Source of the DNA: Zasmidium citrigriseum
Taxonomy: Eukaryota > Ascomycota > Dothideomycetes > Mycosphaerellales > Mycosphaerellaceae
Assembly (NCBI GenBank): GCA_002786025.1
Contig: NHNW01000011.1
Location: forward strand, 496,001-560,000
Reading direction: 5' to 3'
DNA: 64,000 nt
The notes under the pieces are model-generated. The model worked only from the letters and a program-made list of their open reading frames with translations. It made no database searches and was not told the origin of the DNA. Every line of letters begins with the position of its first letter. Within the stretch, counting starts at the first letter, position 1. Of this stretch, positions 1 through 11,180 are shown in pieces. Position numbers and translations under genes: made by a program.

Positions 1-439
1 GGTCATTGACTCCATGATCCTCTATCCCCATCCAAAAGGCCTGCCCATGCGCTTTGGTCTCAAAATGCTCACTCAACGGCACCTCAACCACGCCATCCAG
101 ACTGGAGGTGACCGCGGACACGACTCGCTGGAAGATGCAATCGCCACTGGTGATTTGGTGCGCGTCAAGGTGGGTGACAAGTGGAGGACTCTACGGTCAT
201 CAGGATGGAAGATCGTTGACGATCAACTCGTACCTCCTCCGGGCAGGAAGTCGAGCGAAGGTGACGTGGGTGACGTGATTTTGGAGGAGAATGCCAAGGC
301 TCTGGTCGAGAAAGCCTTCAATGGGTCTCGGTCGAGAGGCACAAAGCGTAAGAAGCGGCCAAGTTCGAGTTCTACGGAAGAGAGCAGTGGCGGAGGACCA
401 CAGGACGCCGGAAGTCCTCAGGCAAATGCCACGGAATGA
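1..439 (+). CDS. RNA exonuclease, DEDDh/REX family (3' part only)
   Basis: The gene enters from the left edge; the frame is open from base 2 to the stop at 437-439 (about 146 codons), so the true start lies outside. The visible part has the tail of an RNase T/REX-type 3'-5' exonuclease fold: VIDSMILYPHPKG followed by LKMLTQRHL and then GHDSLEDA, the conserved H-x4-D segment that supplies the last catalytic His and Asp in the DEDDh family. The last 60 residues are a basic, Ser-rich, low-complexity tail that could be a nuclear localisation region. Family members trim 3' ends of structured RNAs (5S rRNA, U snRNAs, tRNA, RNase P/MRP RNA). I cannot say whether this is REX1, REX3 or REX4 because the N-terminus is missing. 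Confidence 0.8.
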   Translation, partial: VIDSMILYPHPKGLPMRFGLKMLTQRHLNHAIQTGGDRGHDSLEDAIATGDLVRVKVGDKWRTLRSSGWKIVDDQLVPPPGRKSSEGDVGDVILEENAKALVEKAFNGSRSRGTKRKKRPSSSSTEESSGGGPQDAGSPQANATE

Positions 440-1396
440 GTTGATATGACTATCAGATGAGAGTAAGCGACTCGTACGAGCATATAAGGCCACCAACAGA
501 CCCTTCTTCGACCCTTGACCTGTCTCCTCGCAGAGATAAGCACATGGTCCATAAGATCTGCAGCTCGTGATGTCCTGGGCTATCTTTTTCTCCAGTCGCG
601 TGAATCCGGGGTCCAAAGCTCTCCTGCAGATGACCCTGACCCAGAGTAATGCTCGCACTGTTGCCACTGGACTCTGCCCGCAGTAGCCGTCAAGAAACGA
701 ATAACTTGTTCGCAAGACTGAAGGCGGATATAGCAAAATCTCGGATGTAGTCACGTTGTTCACGATACTCAGGCGTTCCACAGTCATGCCAGGCACGTAG
801 CAGATGACTGTTCGGATTTATGCAGTGGCAGAGCGGGAGAAACAGAGGCGTCTGATCTGCAGCAAAGAGCTGTGCGACCCGAGCCTAATCAGGCGGGAGC
901 CCTTCAATTTCAGCAGAGAGAGACGCATGACTTGCAGCTGCTCTTCACCTGCTGCCCGTCCCGGCTCGCCCTTCTTCGGCTTGTGACTTTTTCTCCTGGC
1001 CGCCGCCGCAGCTGAGCGCGGCGCATGTGAAGGCAAATTCTCCCTTTCCTCTCTTCATATCCATCACCGGCCGCCGTCGAATGTCTTCTGCGTGTGTTGA
1101 CGGAGACGACTCGCATCTCGACCGCTCGATCCGAAAAGCAGGGCAGGCCAGACCCTTGTCGCGTTCCAGCTCTCCTGCCCGGCCGACTGCCGCCGCCTGC
1201 TCTAGCGCGCAGTCCACGCAGCCGGTGCTGTTGATGTGCTGCACGCCTTCTGTTTATCCTCCTCTCACACTCCGTCCTGTCCTCGTCGGCCGATACTAGG
1301 GACACTGCACAGCACACTCAAGGTTGCAGTGTCCCCGCCCACCCCTCTGCGACACTCGCCATCCCGGATTTACCACATCGGCTCCTTGAAACAACG
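440..1396. other. Intergenic, no gene supported
   Basis: About 950 bp between the exonuclease stop and the next start. It contains several overlapping short open frames on both strands, rich in Arg and Ser, with no recognisable domain and no consistent splice pattern. It is probably the 3' region of the exonuclease and the promoter and leader of the downstream gene. Confidence 0.5.
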
Positions 1397-2545
1397 ATGC
1401 CGAGCCCCCAGCCGCACGTCATTCGCGTGAGAGTCGACGAGGAACCCTCCCGTATCCTGCCCCGGCCGGTCATTAGCGATCAAGACGATGAGCCTGAATC
1501 TCCGGTCGAGCCTGATGACTCCCGCCAAGGCGACAACAGTATAAATACACTTTCCTCCCTCAAACCACGGCCCGAAACTGCGCGCAGTGTGACCGACCCT
1601 TCACCGTCTGCCCTCCTCCAAGGATACTTCGGCTCCGCCAGTTCGCGGCCGTCCAGCAGTCACCGCAATCGGTCCCCGTATGCCCGCTCGCACCTACGAT
1701 CACGGTCCACCGGTGCGGCGCTCAATGCGCCAGCGATGACAAGAGCACATTCGAGTCCTGCAGTTCATACAACAGCCAGTCGAGCATTCGAGCTCGGCTC
1801 ACTATCACCAGGAAGTCCAATGCGATCCCCTGCGAGACCACGCTCGCCCTTGAAGCCGCTCGAGGAGAACGGCTACAACCCTCCGCCTCGATCACCAAGT
1901 TGGTTCGACGCTGGCAGCGGCAGTGCTATCGAATCGATCCAGGAAGACAGCGAGCTCAACATCACCCCTAGGCAGCAACTACCTGGACCGTCGCCTGTTC
2001 CTCTCTTCAGTCGGTCGTCCTCACTGCGTCGTCGACCGGCTTCCCCATTGCACAGCTCTACTACAGCTCCTCCACCTACATCGTTTCCCGCCAGCGTGAT
2101 TGAGCAGAACGTCCCTCTCAGCATGTCTGTGGCATCTTCTAGCTCGAACTCGCCCTCTCTCGGTCCTCAGCGGTTCAACGAAGCGTATCCACCACTCCAC
2201 CACTACGCGAGTAGCTCGTCATTTAGCAGCATACCATCCACTCCTACTTCTCAGCGTTCACGATCACCCTCAATCAGCTCTTTGGACACGATCGAAGACG
2301 TACCGGATCTTGAGAGCGAAGCAATTGAGGCAGAGCGGATAGAGCGATTGAAGTTGGCGGCCGAGAGGGCTGAGCGAGCCGAGCGTGGCGAAGATGTCGA
2401 CGATAATCCCCGGCGACGGAGCAGCCTGGATGCTCCACGAGGTTTTGGTTTCAGCCGCGGCGGCAATCGCGAGAGAAAGCGGTGGTCAGTTTGCGGAGGA
2501 GAGAGAAGGGCAGATTTGGACCTGGAGACAATTTGGGAGGATTAA
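1397..2545 (+). CDS. Disordered Ser/Pro-rich protein, conserved C-terminal box
   Basis: A 382-residue intronless frame. The protein is almost entirely low-complexity (Ser, Pro and Arg with many RS/SP dipeptides), with a short acidic-basic helix near residues 295-330 (EAIEAERIERLKLAAERAE) that could form a coiled coil, and a distinctive C-terminus (RKRWSVCGGERRADLDLETIWED, split here as RKRWSVCGGERR then ADLDLETIWED). Proteins of this layout are usually named basic proline-rich protein in filamentous ascomycetes and have no assigned function. The many SP and RxxS sites suggest a phosphoprotein, which is inference. The start is the first in-frame ATG after an upstream stop. No signal peptide or membrane segment. 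Confidence 0.75.
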   Translation: MPSPQPHVIRVRVDEEPSRILPRPVISDQDDEPESPVEPDDSRQGDNSINTLSSLKPRPETARSVTDPSPSALLQGYFGSASSRPSSSHRNRSPYARSHLRSRSTGAALNAPAMTRAHSSPAVHTTASRAFELGSLSPGSPMRSPARPRSPLKPLEENGYNPPPRSPSWFDAGSGSAIESIQEDSELNITPRQQLPGPSPVPLFSRSSSLRRRPASPLHSSTTAPPPTSFPASVIEQNVPLSMSVASSSSNSPSLGPQRFNEAYPPLHHYASSSSFSSIPSTPTSQRSRSPSISSLDTIEDVPDLESEAIEAERIERLKLAAERAERAERGEDVDDNPRRRSSLDAPRGFGFSRGGNRERKRWSVCGGERRADLDLETIWED

Positions 2546-2992
2546 TCACGAATAAGCGAGAACAACCTGCGACACTTTTGGGAAGGCTTTCAAGATTGAG
2601 ATTGAATGATTGAGTTAAGTGACGGCCACGGCAATCGATGGAGTGCGACGGTCAACGGGATTGGGATGGAGTTAGGAAGTGTACATTACGATACCCATGC
2701 CGCTGCGACAGCGTGCAAGTTTACGGAGACAGGCGTTTTGCGTAGGTAGGCTGTATCAACACAGACCTTTGATATTGGAACGATTGTGCCGCTTTCATTC
2801 ACTCACATTGCCACTGTCGTCTCGACTTGCACATGATGTCACGTGTGTGGGTGTGCCCCGCGTCTGGAACCAAGTGAGTAATTTCGAACTTCGATCTTGA
2901 CCTCGACTCTAGACAACAGAACTCTTTCCAATTTGTACTATGGGAGCTAGCCAAACTACCGACCTCACACAATAGCCAAATCCTCCCCAACA
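2546..2992. other. Intergenic, no gene supported
   Basis: About 450 bp between two plus-strand genes. I see no open frame with coding character. A CACGTG-type E-box-like sequence lies near 2840, within what should be the BUD32 promoter. Confidence 0.5.
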
Positions 2993-3742
2993 ATGGCCGC
3001 CGACCCGCACCTAGAACGCTCCCGATCCCTCCCAATCCCCTTCAACACCTCCACCACCCCGCTCACCCTCATAACCCAAGGCGCCGAAGCGCTCCTCTAC
3101 AAAACCACCTTCCTCACCCCAGAAACACCCGCAGCGCTCAAAATCCGGCCTCCGAAACCCTGGCGACACCCAACCCTCGACAAACGTCTCACTCGCCAGA
3201 GAATTCTTGCCGAAGCGAGAGTCCTGGTCAAGTGTAAGAAGGAGGGCGTCAGTGTACCTGGAATTTTGGCGCTGGATTGGGAGAATGGATGGACGGTGAG
3301 TGAGTGGATTGAGGGGGTGACTGTGAAAGAGGCGTTGAGGAAACGGGATGTCACAGCTGGTGAGGAGGGGGTTAAGAAGTTGATGGGGGCTATTGGGAGG
3401 GCGGTGGGGAAGTTGCATGCTGTGGGGGTTGTGCATGGGGATTTGACAAGTAGTAATATGATGTTGCGAAGGAGGGCCGATCAGCAAGAGGAGGCCGGGA
3501 GTCTGGAAGGGGAAATCGTCCTCATTGATTTCGGCCTTGCGACGCAGGCGATGCAGGAGGAGGACCGCGCGGTGGATTTGTATGTTTTGGAGAGGGCTTT
3601 TGGGAGTACGCATCCGAAGGAGGAAGGGTTGTTTGGGGAGGTGCTGAGGGCTTATGAGGGGAGTTATAAGGGGGCTAAAACGACGCTGAGGAGGTTGGAG
3701 GATGTTAGGATGAGGGGAAGGAAGAAGAGTATGATTGGATGA
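2993..3742 (+). CDS. BUD32: EKC/KEOPS complex kinase Bud32
   Basis: 249 residues, the usual size of Bud32/PRPK, the small atypical kinase of the KEOPS complex. KEOPS makes the t6A modification on ANN-decoding tRNAs and has roles at telomeres and in transcription. Visible motifs: the N-lobe nucleotide segment LITQGAEALLYK (about 27-38); ALKIRPPKPWRHPTLDKR with the conserved lysine; the catalytic loop HGDLTSSNMM with Asp150 (Bud32 uses HGDL instead of HRDL); the metal-binding DFG at IDFGLA (Asp179); EDRAVDLYVLERAF; and the C-terminal basic tail ending RKKSMIG, which is diagnostic of the family. Intronless. Codon use changes from C-rich in the first 80 codons to G-rich later. Confidence 0.95.
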   Translation: MAADPHLERSRSLPIPFNTSTTPLTLITQGAEALLYKTTFLTPETPAALKIRPPKPWRHPTLDKRLTRQRILAEARVLVKCKKEGVSVPGILALDWENGWTVSEWIEGVTVKEALRKRDVTAGEEGVKKLMGAIGRAVGKLHAVGVVHGDLTSSNMMLRRRADQQEEAGSLEGEIVLIDFGLATQAMQEEDRAVDLYVLERAFGSTHPKEEGLFGEVLRAYEGSYKGAKTTLRRLEDVRMRGRKKSMIG

Positions 3743-4661
3743 ATGAGTGCCAGATCGTGGATATACCGGACTTCTCTCGAATGAGCTCGTCGAAGATACG
3801 TCCTGGACATTCTTGTGGGATGCCGACTACTGTGACCGGCCGAGAGGCAACTGGACACTGTACACTGTACACCGTATACCGGATCTCCGAGATCGAAATG
3901 GCTGCCTTTGATGATGAAAGTGAAATGACCCAATCTCCTCTGGATTGGCATCACTCACAGACGCGGGAGATGCTCGATATCAACTCCATTGCCGATGCGA
4001 ACTCCTGGTGTAGCTGCATCCTTGGAACGTCGACGACCATGGAGAAAAGAGGCAACATGGCAGTACAACCAAAACGAGTGCTATTGTCAGCACAAGGATA
4101 GGAGGCGGCCACGATGTTCATGAAGTCACTTCTTCGACTGTTGCGAATGGCAATGCTTTCAACCTGTCTAGATTCATCAAAGCCACGGATTGTCCATTCT
4201 GGCCACACTCATCAACAATCAATCTTGTATCTTGATCAGCTCAAATGTTGTGCCCTGCAGGGACTTGTTGTACTTGCTGGAACGACTTCGGCTTCGGGCA
4301 TCCTCACCGACACCAAGCGGGTCGATCGACACAACTTGACAAGGACCAAATGACGCCGTTCATCAATCCTAAGCTCCCAAGCATTTCTCCATGTCCTCTC
4401 ACTGAAGGACGACGCCTCGTTGCGGGGCTTCGTGCAACTGCGGCCGAGAGAGTCATTTCGACTTCGCCTAAACGATCGAAGTCGTTGCTAAAATGAGAAG
4501 TTCAACAGGAAATGCTGACAAGGGGCCTGCACGGGTTCCTCTTCACTGGCGCGGGTTGTCAGGTGCCTTGAACTTGCTGCTTGGATCCTTCATCCTTCGA
4601 CGTTCATCCTGCCTGTTTACCATTACCACGTTCCCGGGATCCAGACGCCAGAGTGAGCACC
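3743..4661. other. Intergenic, no gene supported
   Basis: About 920 bp. Overlapping short frames exist on both strands, but none has a domain, signal peptide or good splice pairing. A tandem-like TGTACACTGTACAC sequence occurs near 3860. Confidence 0.5.
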
Positions 4662-5612
4662 ATGCACAGTCTCGTGGCGTTGATCCTGACGACCAGTCTT
4701 TTCTCGAGCGCTTCGGCGGATCAATGTTACTTCCCTGACGGATCGACTTCGACCGATGTGCCTTGCAACAGCTCAGCGACTCATTCAGCATGCTGTGCAA
4801 GCACTGCATACTGTCTGAGCAATGGCGTCTGCATGTCCAGGGGCATTCTGAGTCGAGGTTCTTGTACCGACTCGACGTGGGACGCGGATGAATGTACTTC
4901 TTACTGCACCAACTGTGAGTTGATAATCATTGGAGACTGGGGGAATGTCCATTGCTCATCAGGATTCTAGACAACACTGGCGGTGGATACGCTATCATGG
5001 CGTGCACGAATACAACATTTACGTGTGGCTTCAGTAAGTCTAAAGGGCGGAAGGCACATGGTTGCATGTCTGAGACATATACTGACCTTCTGCCCTTTGC
5101 TTTGGATAGATCCGGACAAGTGCTCAGTCGATTCCTCTGTCTTCACCATGTCAGACTCCGATTCGCTTGTGCTCAAGTCTGACCAGCTTGCTTCTGCCAT
5201 GGACCAAGCTGGAGTCAGCACAGGCACCTCAAGCAGCGACAACGATGCCTCATCGACGTCAGTGTCTGTCGTTACGGTAACAGCCTCGGGCTCTGCGTTG
5301 CCCGACGATGGGAAAGGCTACACAGCAGGGCAAATGGCCGGTGTTGGTGTTGGCGTTGGTGTGCCTCTACTGCTGGCAGTCGCTGCGCTGTCGTGGCTGC
5401 TCTTGCGAGAGAAGAAGCGAATTCATGCCGCTCAGCCGGATTTCCATCCCCTCCAAAGCTCTGGAGCAACGGATGCCACCAATGCCTGGACTCCCTGGAA
5501 CCATCCATCATACGGCCAACATCAAAGAATACCAACCGAGCTAGGGAACGAACAAGTTCTGGAAATCGACACTCCACATCGCATTGCAGAGCTGGATCCA
5601 AAACATAGATGA
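4662..5612 (+). CDS. Cys-rich single-pass membrane/surface protein
   Basis: Three exons: 4662-4914, 4971-5033 and 5110-5612, joining in frame to 272 residues. The introns (56 and 76 bp) have GTGAGT/CTAG and GTAAGT/ATAG ends. The protein has a signal peptide (about residues 1-19), a Cys-rich ectodomain of about 85 residues (CYFPDGS, CCASTAYCLSNGVC, SRGSCTDSTW, ECTSYC), a Ser/Thr linker, a transmembrane helix (about 175-197, AGVGVGVGVPLLLAVAALSWLLL) followed by RREKK-like stop-transfer residues, and a short cytoplasmic tail. This is a common filamentous-ascomycete layout reminiscent of Mid2/WSC-like wall sensors, though the Cys pattern is not the WSC domain. Role in surface sensing is inference. 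Reading exon 1 alone gives a false 129-residue product. Confidence 0.8.
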
Positions 5613-5660
5613 CACTTTCCTCCAAGAAATGCTGCAAATATCCAAACGGATGCGACTTAG

Positions 5661-6586
5661 TCAAGACCAAGATGTCTGTTCTTCCCTGAGGTCCTGTTCC
5701 CTCAACGTTTTCTCCAAAGCAAGAGAAATCTTCTTCATCTCTGGATGCGTGTCCCGCGGTGGTTGCACCTTATTCGCACTCATCCACATGTCGATTCCAA
5801 TAAAGACCACCGCAGCACGGGTGAAGAACCTCTCCAATCTTGCCACCTCGGGAAGATCTTGATGCTTGTACTGCATCTTGCATTGATACCGGAAATCGAT
5901 GCTCGTACCTGCAAAATTTGGTCAGCCTAAAGGTGCTGTGGAAGATACGAGTGAATATCTTACCTTTTTGCGACTTCAGGTGGTCAATGTGGTCAAGCCA
6001 GGGCTGCAGATTGGCCTTCCACGCTTTGTGGCTATCCGAGGCTACCTCCAGGATGACTTCGAATCGGCGTGGAGACGATGTTTCGATCCGAGGAAGGGCA
6101 TTCCATTCACTGCGCGAGAGATTGCCCAGGAACTTGATGACATGGGAGAAGTCGAAGTGTTGAACAAGGAACTTGATCGATCCGGCGCTTTGAGAAGTCA
6201 GCGGTATTGCCCCGGGAAGACAACAGTTTCTTTATGAGAACTCACTATCTGGCCAAGAGTACCCTGTACTCGTTCCGAATCAGGCGGTTGGCGTGCATGA
6301 GACCGGGCCATCCTAAAAGAATGTCGCTCTCTGGTCTTAGGATGGCACCTGAGTCTTCTGCGACCATCCTAAAAACCATTGTCCGAAGTTCTGGGGGCAG
6401 CATCAGGAAGGGGAAGGCTTTGGGTACTTCGGCTTGTTGCGAAGGGGGGTCGGTATCCACTGCATCTGACGCTGCGACTTCGGCCGTATGGTTCTCCGGA
6501 TGGTGAGAGTCAATCCAAGAGAAAATCTTCTCCTGAAGGCACATTTTGTCAAAGGCGGGCGATAAGTCTGGCATGTCCAACTCCAT
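5661..6586 (-). CDS. F-box-like protein, function unknown
   Basis: Minus-strand gene of three exons: 6586-6246, 6187-5964 and 5908-5661, separated by 58 and 55 bp introns (GTGAGT/CAAAG and GTAAGA/TTGCAG). All junctions keep the frame, giving about 270 residues; an in-frame upstream ATG at 6658 would add 24. Near residue 58 there is FLMLPPELRTMVFRMVAE followed by HANRLIRNEY, the pattern of the many fungal F-box-like proteins (LPxELRxxIF ... NxxIRxE). The remainder is mixed helical with no known domain. A role as a substrate adaptor for SCF ubiquitin ligases is possible but not shown. It converges on the membrane-protein gene, with only 48 bp between the stops. Confidence 0.7.
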
Positions 6587-9500
6587 GATTGTAGTGCTGC
6601 GAGACCGTCGAAGAATACATCTTTCATGAAGCAGAAGAGAGTAGAACATGTATCTCATGAAATATTCATTTGAAGAATGTCGCGGGTATCTTCACATTTC
6701 TCAACCACGAATGAGAGGATTGGTAAAAAATTCCTCAGCTGACGGTAGCTTCTCATCTCTATTGAACTGGACACTTTCTCTTACCGGCGCGTGGCGATAT
6801 TAAAATGAGTTTTTTTTTTCGGAAGTATAATTTTGGGCAGTGCTTTGGATCGAATAAGAACCGCTGCCATTCATGTCTCTAAAAGAGGGAATTTCTCGTC
6901 GACGTCGACATCGTGGAGAAAGCGAATGACCAGTCTTGATACGATGCTTGAGCCACAGAACATTTCTTAGCGGATAACAAAATTCAATATTTTGAGGCTT
7001 TGTAGAATAAGATCCGGGAGTTGCTATCATCCTCGCTGAACTTGCAAGTCGTTGAACTTTCGGCGTCCCGAGCCCGAGCCGATGTCTCGGGCCGAAGTAG
7101 ACGAATTGGGAAGTAGCTCGGCATGTGCCGACTTCACTTGTCGGCTTCCACATGAATGGATGCGACAACGAAAGATGGTGCTCGAAACGTTCCCGAAGAT
7201 TGTGAATCACGAGTAAAGTATAGTTAGGACATTGAATGCCTGGATGAACTTGTTGCATTCAGTGCTAGCTCCTAATTGTCGACACAAGATAGAATGTCGA
7301 GCTTACCACAAGTCTTGAAAATTGACTATCCAGTCGGTGTTTCAGACGCATTCGAATGTGTGCCCGCGAGAGTGAGATTTCAGTCCAAATCTTTACTGGT
7401 GTATGCCAACATTCCAAGAGCGCACTTGACTGCGTTTCACACTCGGAATTCTCGCGACAACTGCAACAGATTTCTCGAAGTCGGAAGTTCTTGGCTGCTA
7501 ATAGAGCAGCCATGGCCACACATACCATTGGTCTTCAAGCAGCTGAAGTGGCTGTCTCCGTTCATGCTTCCTCGCTCTTATCTGATCGTCTTCGGTTCCC
7601 GTAGCGTGTTTGCAATCGGGCGTGCGCCGTCGAAAATGGAAGTTTGACAGACCCGTGCTAAGAAGACGGCCTATCTTTTCGTTCACCTGGGGTGTCGAGC
7701 CAGGTCAAGGCGAAGTACAGAATAGATACGCCAGACTTCTCATGCGCAGCCGGCGATCGCACAATCTCTGTTGTGAGAGTTTATGCTCCATAGGCAATCG
7801 ATCGTGTTCTTCCGCGCACTGAAGGGGCTCGACTCGAATGAAAATTCTCACTATCACTCCAGAGAAAATCGGAGCGCGTAGAGATGATCTGACCATGTTG
7901 TTGGGATCAAGGATGAATGCGTGAAGCCGCCCTGGCCGTCGATTCCGCCGAGTCTCTCCACCGCATACGCAAGACTATCGCATTGGCGAACATGATTGAC
8001 GTTGGAATCCAAGGCGCGGCTGGAAGAATGCAGTCCTCGGAAGAAGTATGTGAGCTCGCTGACCGCAGACTCGCGTCATGGATCTGGACATGACAATCAG
8101 CTGGACAATCTACATGGAGATGCCAAGATGGTGCGAGGTCCTGAATTGATTGTCCGATTTTGACAAGGGCCTGTTGCCGTCAGTCGCCAAAATTGCGGTG
8201 GCCAACTTAGTAAATGCATGACAACGTTGGTTTGCCTTGAATGAACCTTCCAAGTGATTGGTCGGCGGTGCTGCGCGTGACATCTACACATTAGTGAGAG
8301 TGAGGCGCTCTCGACGATGACTTGCAAAGTTCTGGCTTTGTACGACATCTGGCGTTAGTAGGGTATCAAGCACTTGCCCTACTTCTGTAATTGCCAGAAA
8401 GGCCAATTAAATTGCCATCTGGAATTAGGTTAAATGTTGCAACTGAGATCCCGGCCATCTTGACGTTTTATCTCGTAATGACCATTTTCCCGGAGAGGAG
8501 ATTGGGTTCGCAGTTGTGTTCCGAAAGCTTCTGCAGTCGGTTGACAGCATCCGAGAAGGGCGTCATGAACGATAAATTTGACATGCCCTTTTGGCTGTCA
8601 TATTTGAAACGATCAAGACGTGGTGTGACTGTCGCAACGAGTAGCTTTCTGCGTGAATATGCGCCATCGACGGCTTCGAACACAATCCATAGGATGTCCA
8701 ACATAGTCGCCTTTGTGAGCCAATGCCAATATGTAAAGATCCCGTCGGAGTGTGCTACCGGAAAGCTTGATTGTACTCTCTGGTCTGGCGTATGCTTTCA
8801 GTGGTAAATGCACGTCGTCGATGCACGCTAGAACTTCGTGATACACGTGAAGGTCCCGGCGATCGCTGGAGCTCCGAAGCGTCCCAAACAACCTCCCACG
8901 CATCGGCACACCGGTAGCGTTGCCTGAACGAGTAAAACAAGTGCATCCTCCCTCGACGTGCATGTGCTTGGCGTCGGAAAGGGGAGCAACCTACGTCAGT
9001 TCGTGGTGCCGGAGTGCTTCCTAATCTCCAAGAAGGCGTCTCTTTACCCAGCTGAACCGGGAGAAGTTGAGCACGAAGCTTTTGCAGCGCGTGAGGAGAT
9101 GGGGTCTCGAACATGGCTCTCGCGACAGCAGCCGAGTGATCGGCGGCGCTCAAGGCGGCGGGCAGACCCTGTCGCCGTTCTGGTGGGGCACGGGTGACGT
9201 CAGGCCTGAGCAGAACATTTCGAATTTCGCGGTTTCGAAGATGGGCAAACGAAAGGCGTTTGGGGGGAAGTTCTAGACGTATTGAGAGGCAAGAAAAGAG
9301 AAGAGAGTCGAGCAGCAGGGCTTGCTGCGACCGGGCAACGCATGGACAGACTGGGCGGCGCGTGGCAGCCACCTCGCGGCGGGAAAAGCGGTGGTGGATG
9401 GGATGACGAAAGAGCCTCCCCAAGACGAGGGCAGTGGAAGGACTAGCTCGCTGCAGTCAGTATAGGCAAGCCATTAGTCGCATGCACGCTCCTGTCTCGC

Positions 9501-9973
9501 CGTCGCCGTCTCCACCACCTCATCCCCAAGCGTCAAGCACAAGCGCATACCCCACTGCAGATAATTCATGAGGGCTGCTTGATACCAGCCCGCCGCCCTC
9601 GCCCAGCAGCCACCGCCCTCCACGTGCGCGTTCGTGACTTTCCCCCTTCACCGACGCCTCCTACTCCTCCTCCATTGCTCTTGCTACCAAGCCTGCGCCG
9701 GCCCGGAGACCACTGGAGCACCACCCCCGGCAGCGTCTCAGGCCGACCTTCCTAGCTGTTCGACCGCCTGGCTCTCCCTTGTGTGTGCTGGTTGAAGGTA
9801 CAAGACGTGCGCCTCGCGTCTGACATCATCGCCCGGCTCAATCGCAAGGTGAAACCTGAGACCAACACCGACCCGACAGTTGGCAGGTCGTCGACGACCT
9901 CAAACCCCCATCATCGGACCGCAGAAGAGGCGCCAGGTTCAACTCGCTCCACGAAACCCGCCCGTCACGCATC
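6587..9973. other. Gene-poor interval
   Basis: About 3.4 kb between the F-box-like gene and YPD1. Many short frames occur on both strands (for example 7276-7647 plus, 6800-7258 minus, 8391-8807 plus, 8755-9423 minus), but none shows a domain or convincing splice partners, and several overlap antisense. The rightmost about 550 bp (from about 9430) are C/T-rich and look like the YPD1 promoter and leader. There is no RIP signature here. It may hold a decayed gene, a non-coding RNA or a long regulatory region. Confidence 0.45.
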
Positions 9974-10745
9974 ATGGCGGCTCCAAGCAAAACGGATGGA
10001 ACAGTACGCTCCACCAGCTCCCAGCATTCGTTCGAGCGGCCGCGACTGGGCGACAGACCTCTGGCGAGATGTCAGTCCTACTGCTGCTCGCCCGTGAGGC
10101 CGCAGCTCAGTCGCAATGCCGCGTCTCATCATTCTGCTTCCACCATCCAATCCCTGTACAGCACCGGAACTGATGGTTCACATGCACAGTCCGAGCCCGT
10201 CTTGAAGGGCCTCGACCTACCCGCCGAAGACCTCGATATCTCCACTTTCGAGCAGGTACGTCGGACATGCCATCCGGGCTTGAAACAAGAGTCTAACATG
10301 CTGTCCAGATCCTCGAAATGGACGATGACGAGGAAGAACGTGAATTCAGCAAGTCGATAGTCTACGATTTCTTCACACAAGCCGACGGCACCTTTCAGAA
10401 GATGAAGTCTAACCTGTACTTTTGCTCGCCCGCTGGAGACCCCTTCATCCATGGAATCTGCGTTGCTAACTTGTCGTTCACAGCGAGAAGAAAGACCTTG
10501 CACAGCTCTCCAGTCTGGGGCATTTCCTGAAAGGCTCCTCGGCGACGCTTGGACTCTCAAAGGTGAAGGACTCCTGTGAGAAGATCCAGCACCTCGGGGC
10601 GAAGAAGGACGAGACCGGCACGACCGACGAACCCAACGAGGAAGTGCTTTTCGAGAAGCTGGACGCTGTTATCAAGCAGGCGGAGAGCGAGTTCAAGGTG
10701 TGCGAGAAGGCGCTACGGAAGTTCTACGAGCAGAACTCGTCTTGA
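9974..10745 (+). CDS. YPD1: Histidine-phosphotransfer protein Ypd1
   Basis: Three exons: 9974-10255, 10309-10415 and 10484-10745, giving 216 residues. Intron 1 is GTACGT/TCCAG (53 bp); intron 2 is GTACTT/TCACAG (68 bp) with a GCTAAC branch site. The donor at 10416 was chosen because it yields FQKMKSNLEKKDLAQL, which restores the four-helix bundle. The HPt motif LGHFLKGSSATLGL contains the phosphorylated His (about residue 143). Ypd1 relays phosphate between hybrid sensor kinases and the SSK1 and SKN7 response regulators in the HOG osmotic/oxidative-stress pathway. The first about 80 residues are poorly conserved and the exact start is uncertain; an additional 5' intron or a later start is possible. 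Confidence 0.92.
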
Positions 10746-11180
10746 ACGATGTGAATATCAATATCCTAGAGGTGGCTCGGTGAGAAAGGCTGGGACCTGA
10801 GACTCGAACCACCATCGACAGCATCTACTATCGTGTTGTTCCTGTGGTTGAGGGATGATGGATGTTGGATGCTTACGATGCCATGACCAACAACTTCATA
10901 GGTGGTTGAGGGAGGAATGAAGGGCGGTGTCTACAAGGGAAGGCATTGTGCTTGAGGTTAGCTTTTTTGTTTCTCTAAATGCATTGAGAGTGGGCATGTG
11001 CCCCCCTAAGAAGAAGCTACCGTTACAATATGCACGAGACCCGCTCTCTCCAGCTTGCCCCTTAGTTCCTACATGCAGGATGGATGTTCCATCGCCGCGA
11101 AAACGCCTTCCATAACGCCCTGCGATCTGTCTGCCGCATTCTATTCTCTGGTAGGAAGTCGTGAGAAGTGGAAATCAATT
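10746..11180. other. Intergenic between convergent genes
   Basis: About 435 bp between the YPD1 stop and the stop of the minus-strand mannosyltransferase. No coding signal seen. Confidence 0.5.

Noticed and set aside
8755..9423. 222-codon minus-strand frame in the gene-poor gap
   Set aside because: Arg/Ser-rich, no domain, overlaps several frames on the other strand, no splice partners.
10780..10815. Possible tRNA T-arm (GGTTCGAGTCT) on the minus strand downstream of YPD1
   Set aside because: The T-stem does not pair and no A-box or acceptor stem fits.
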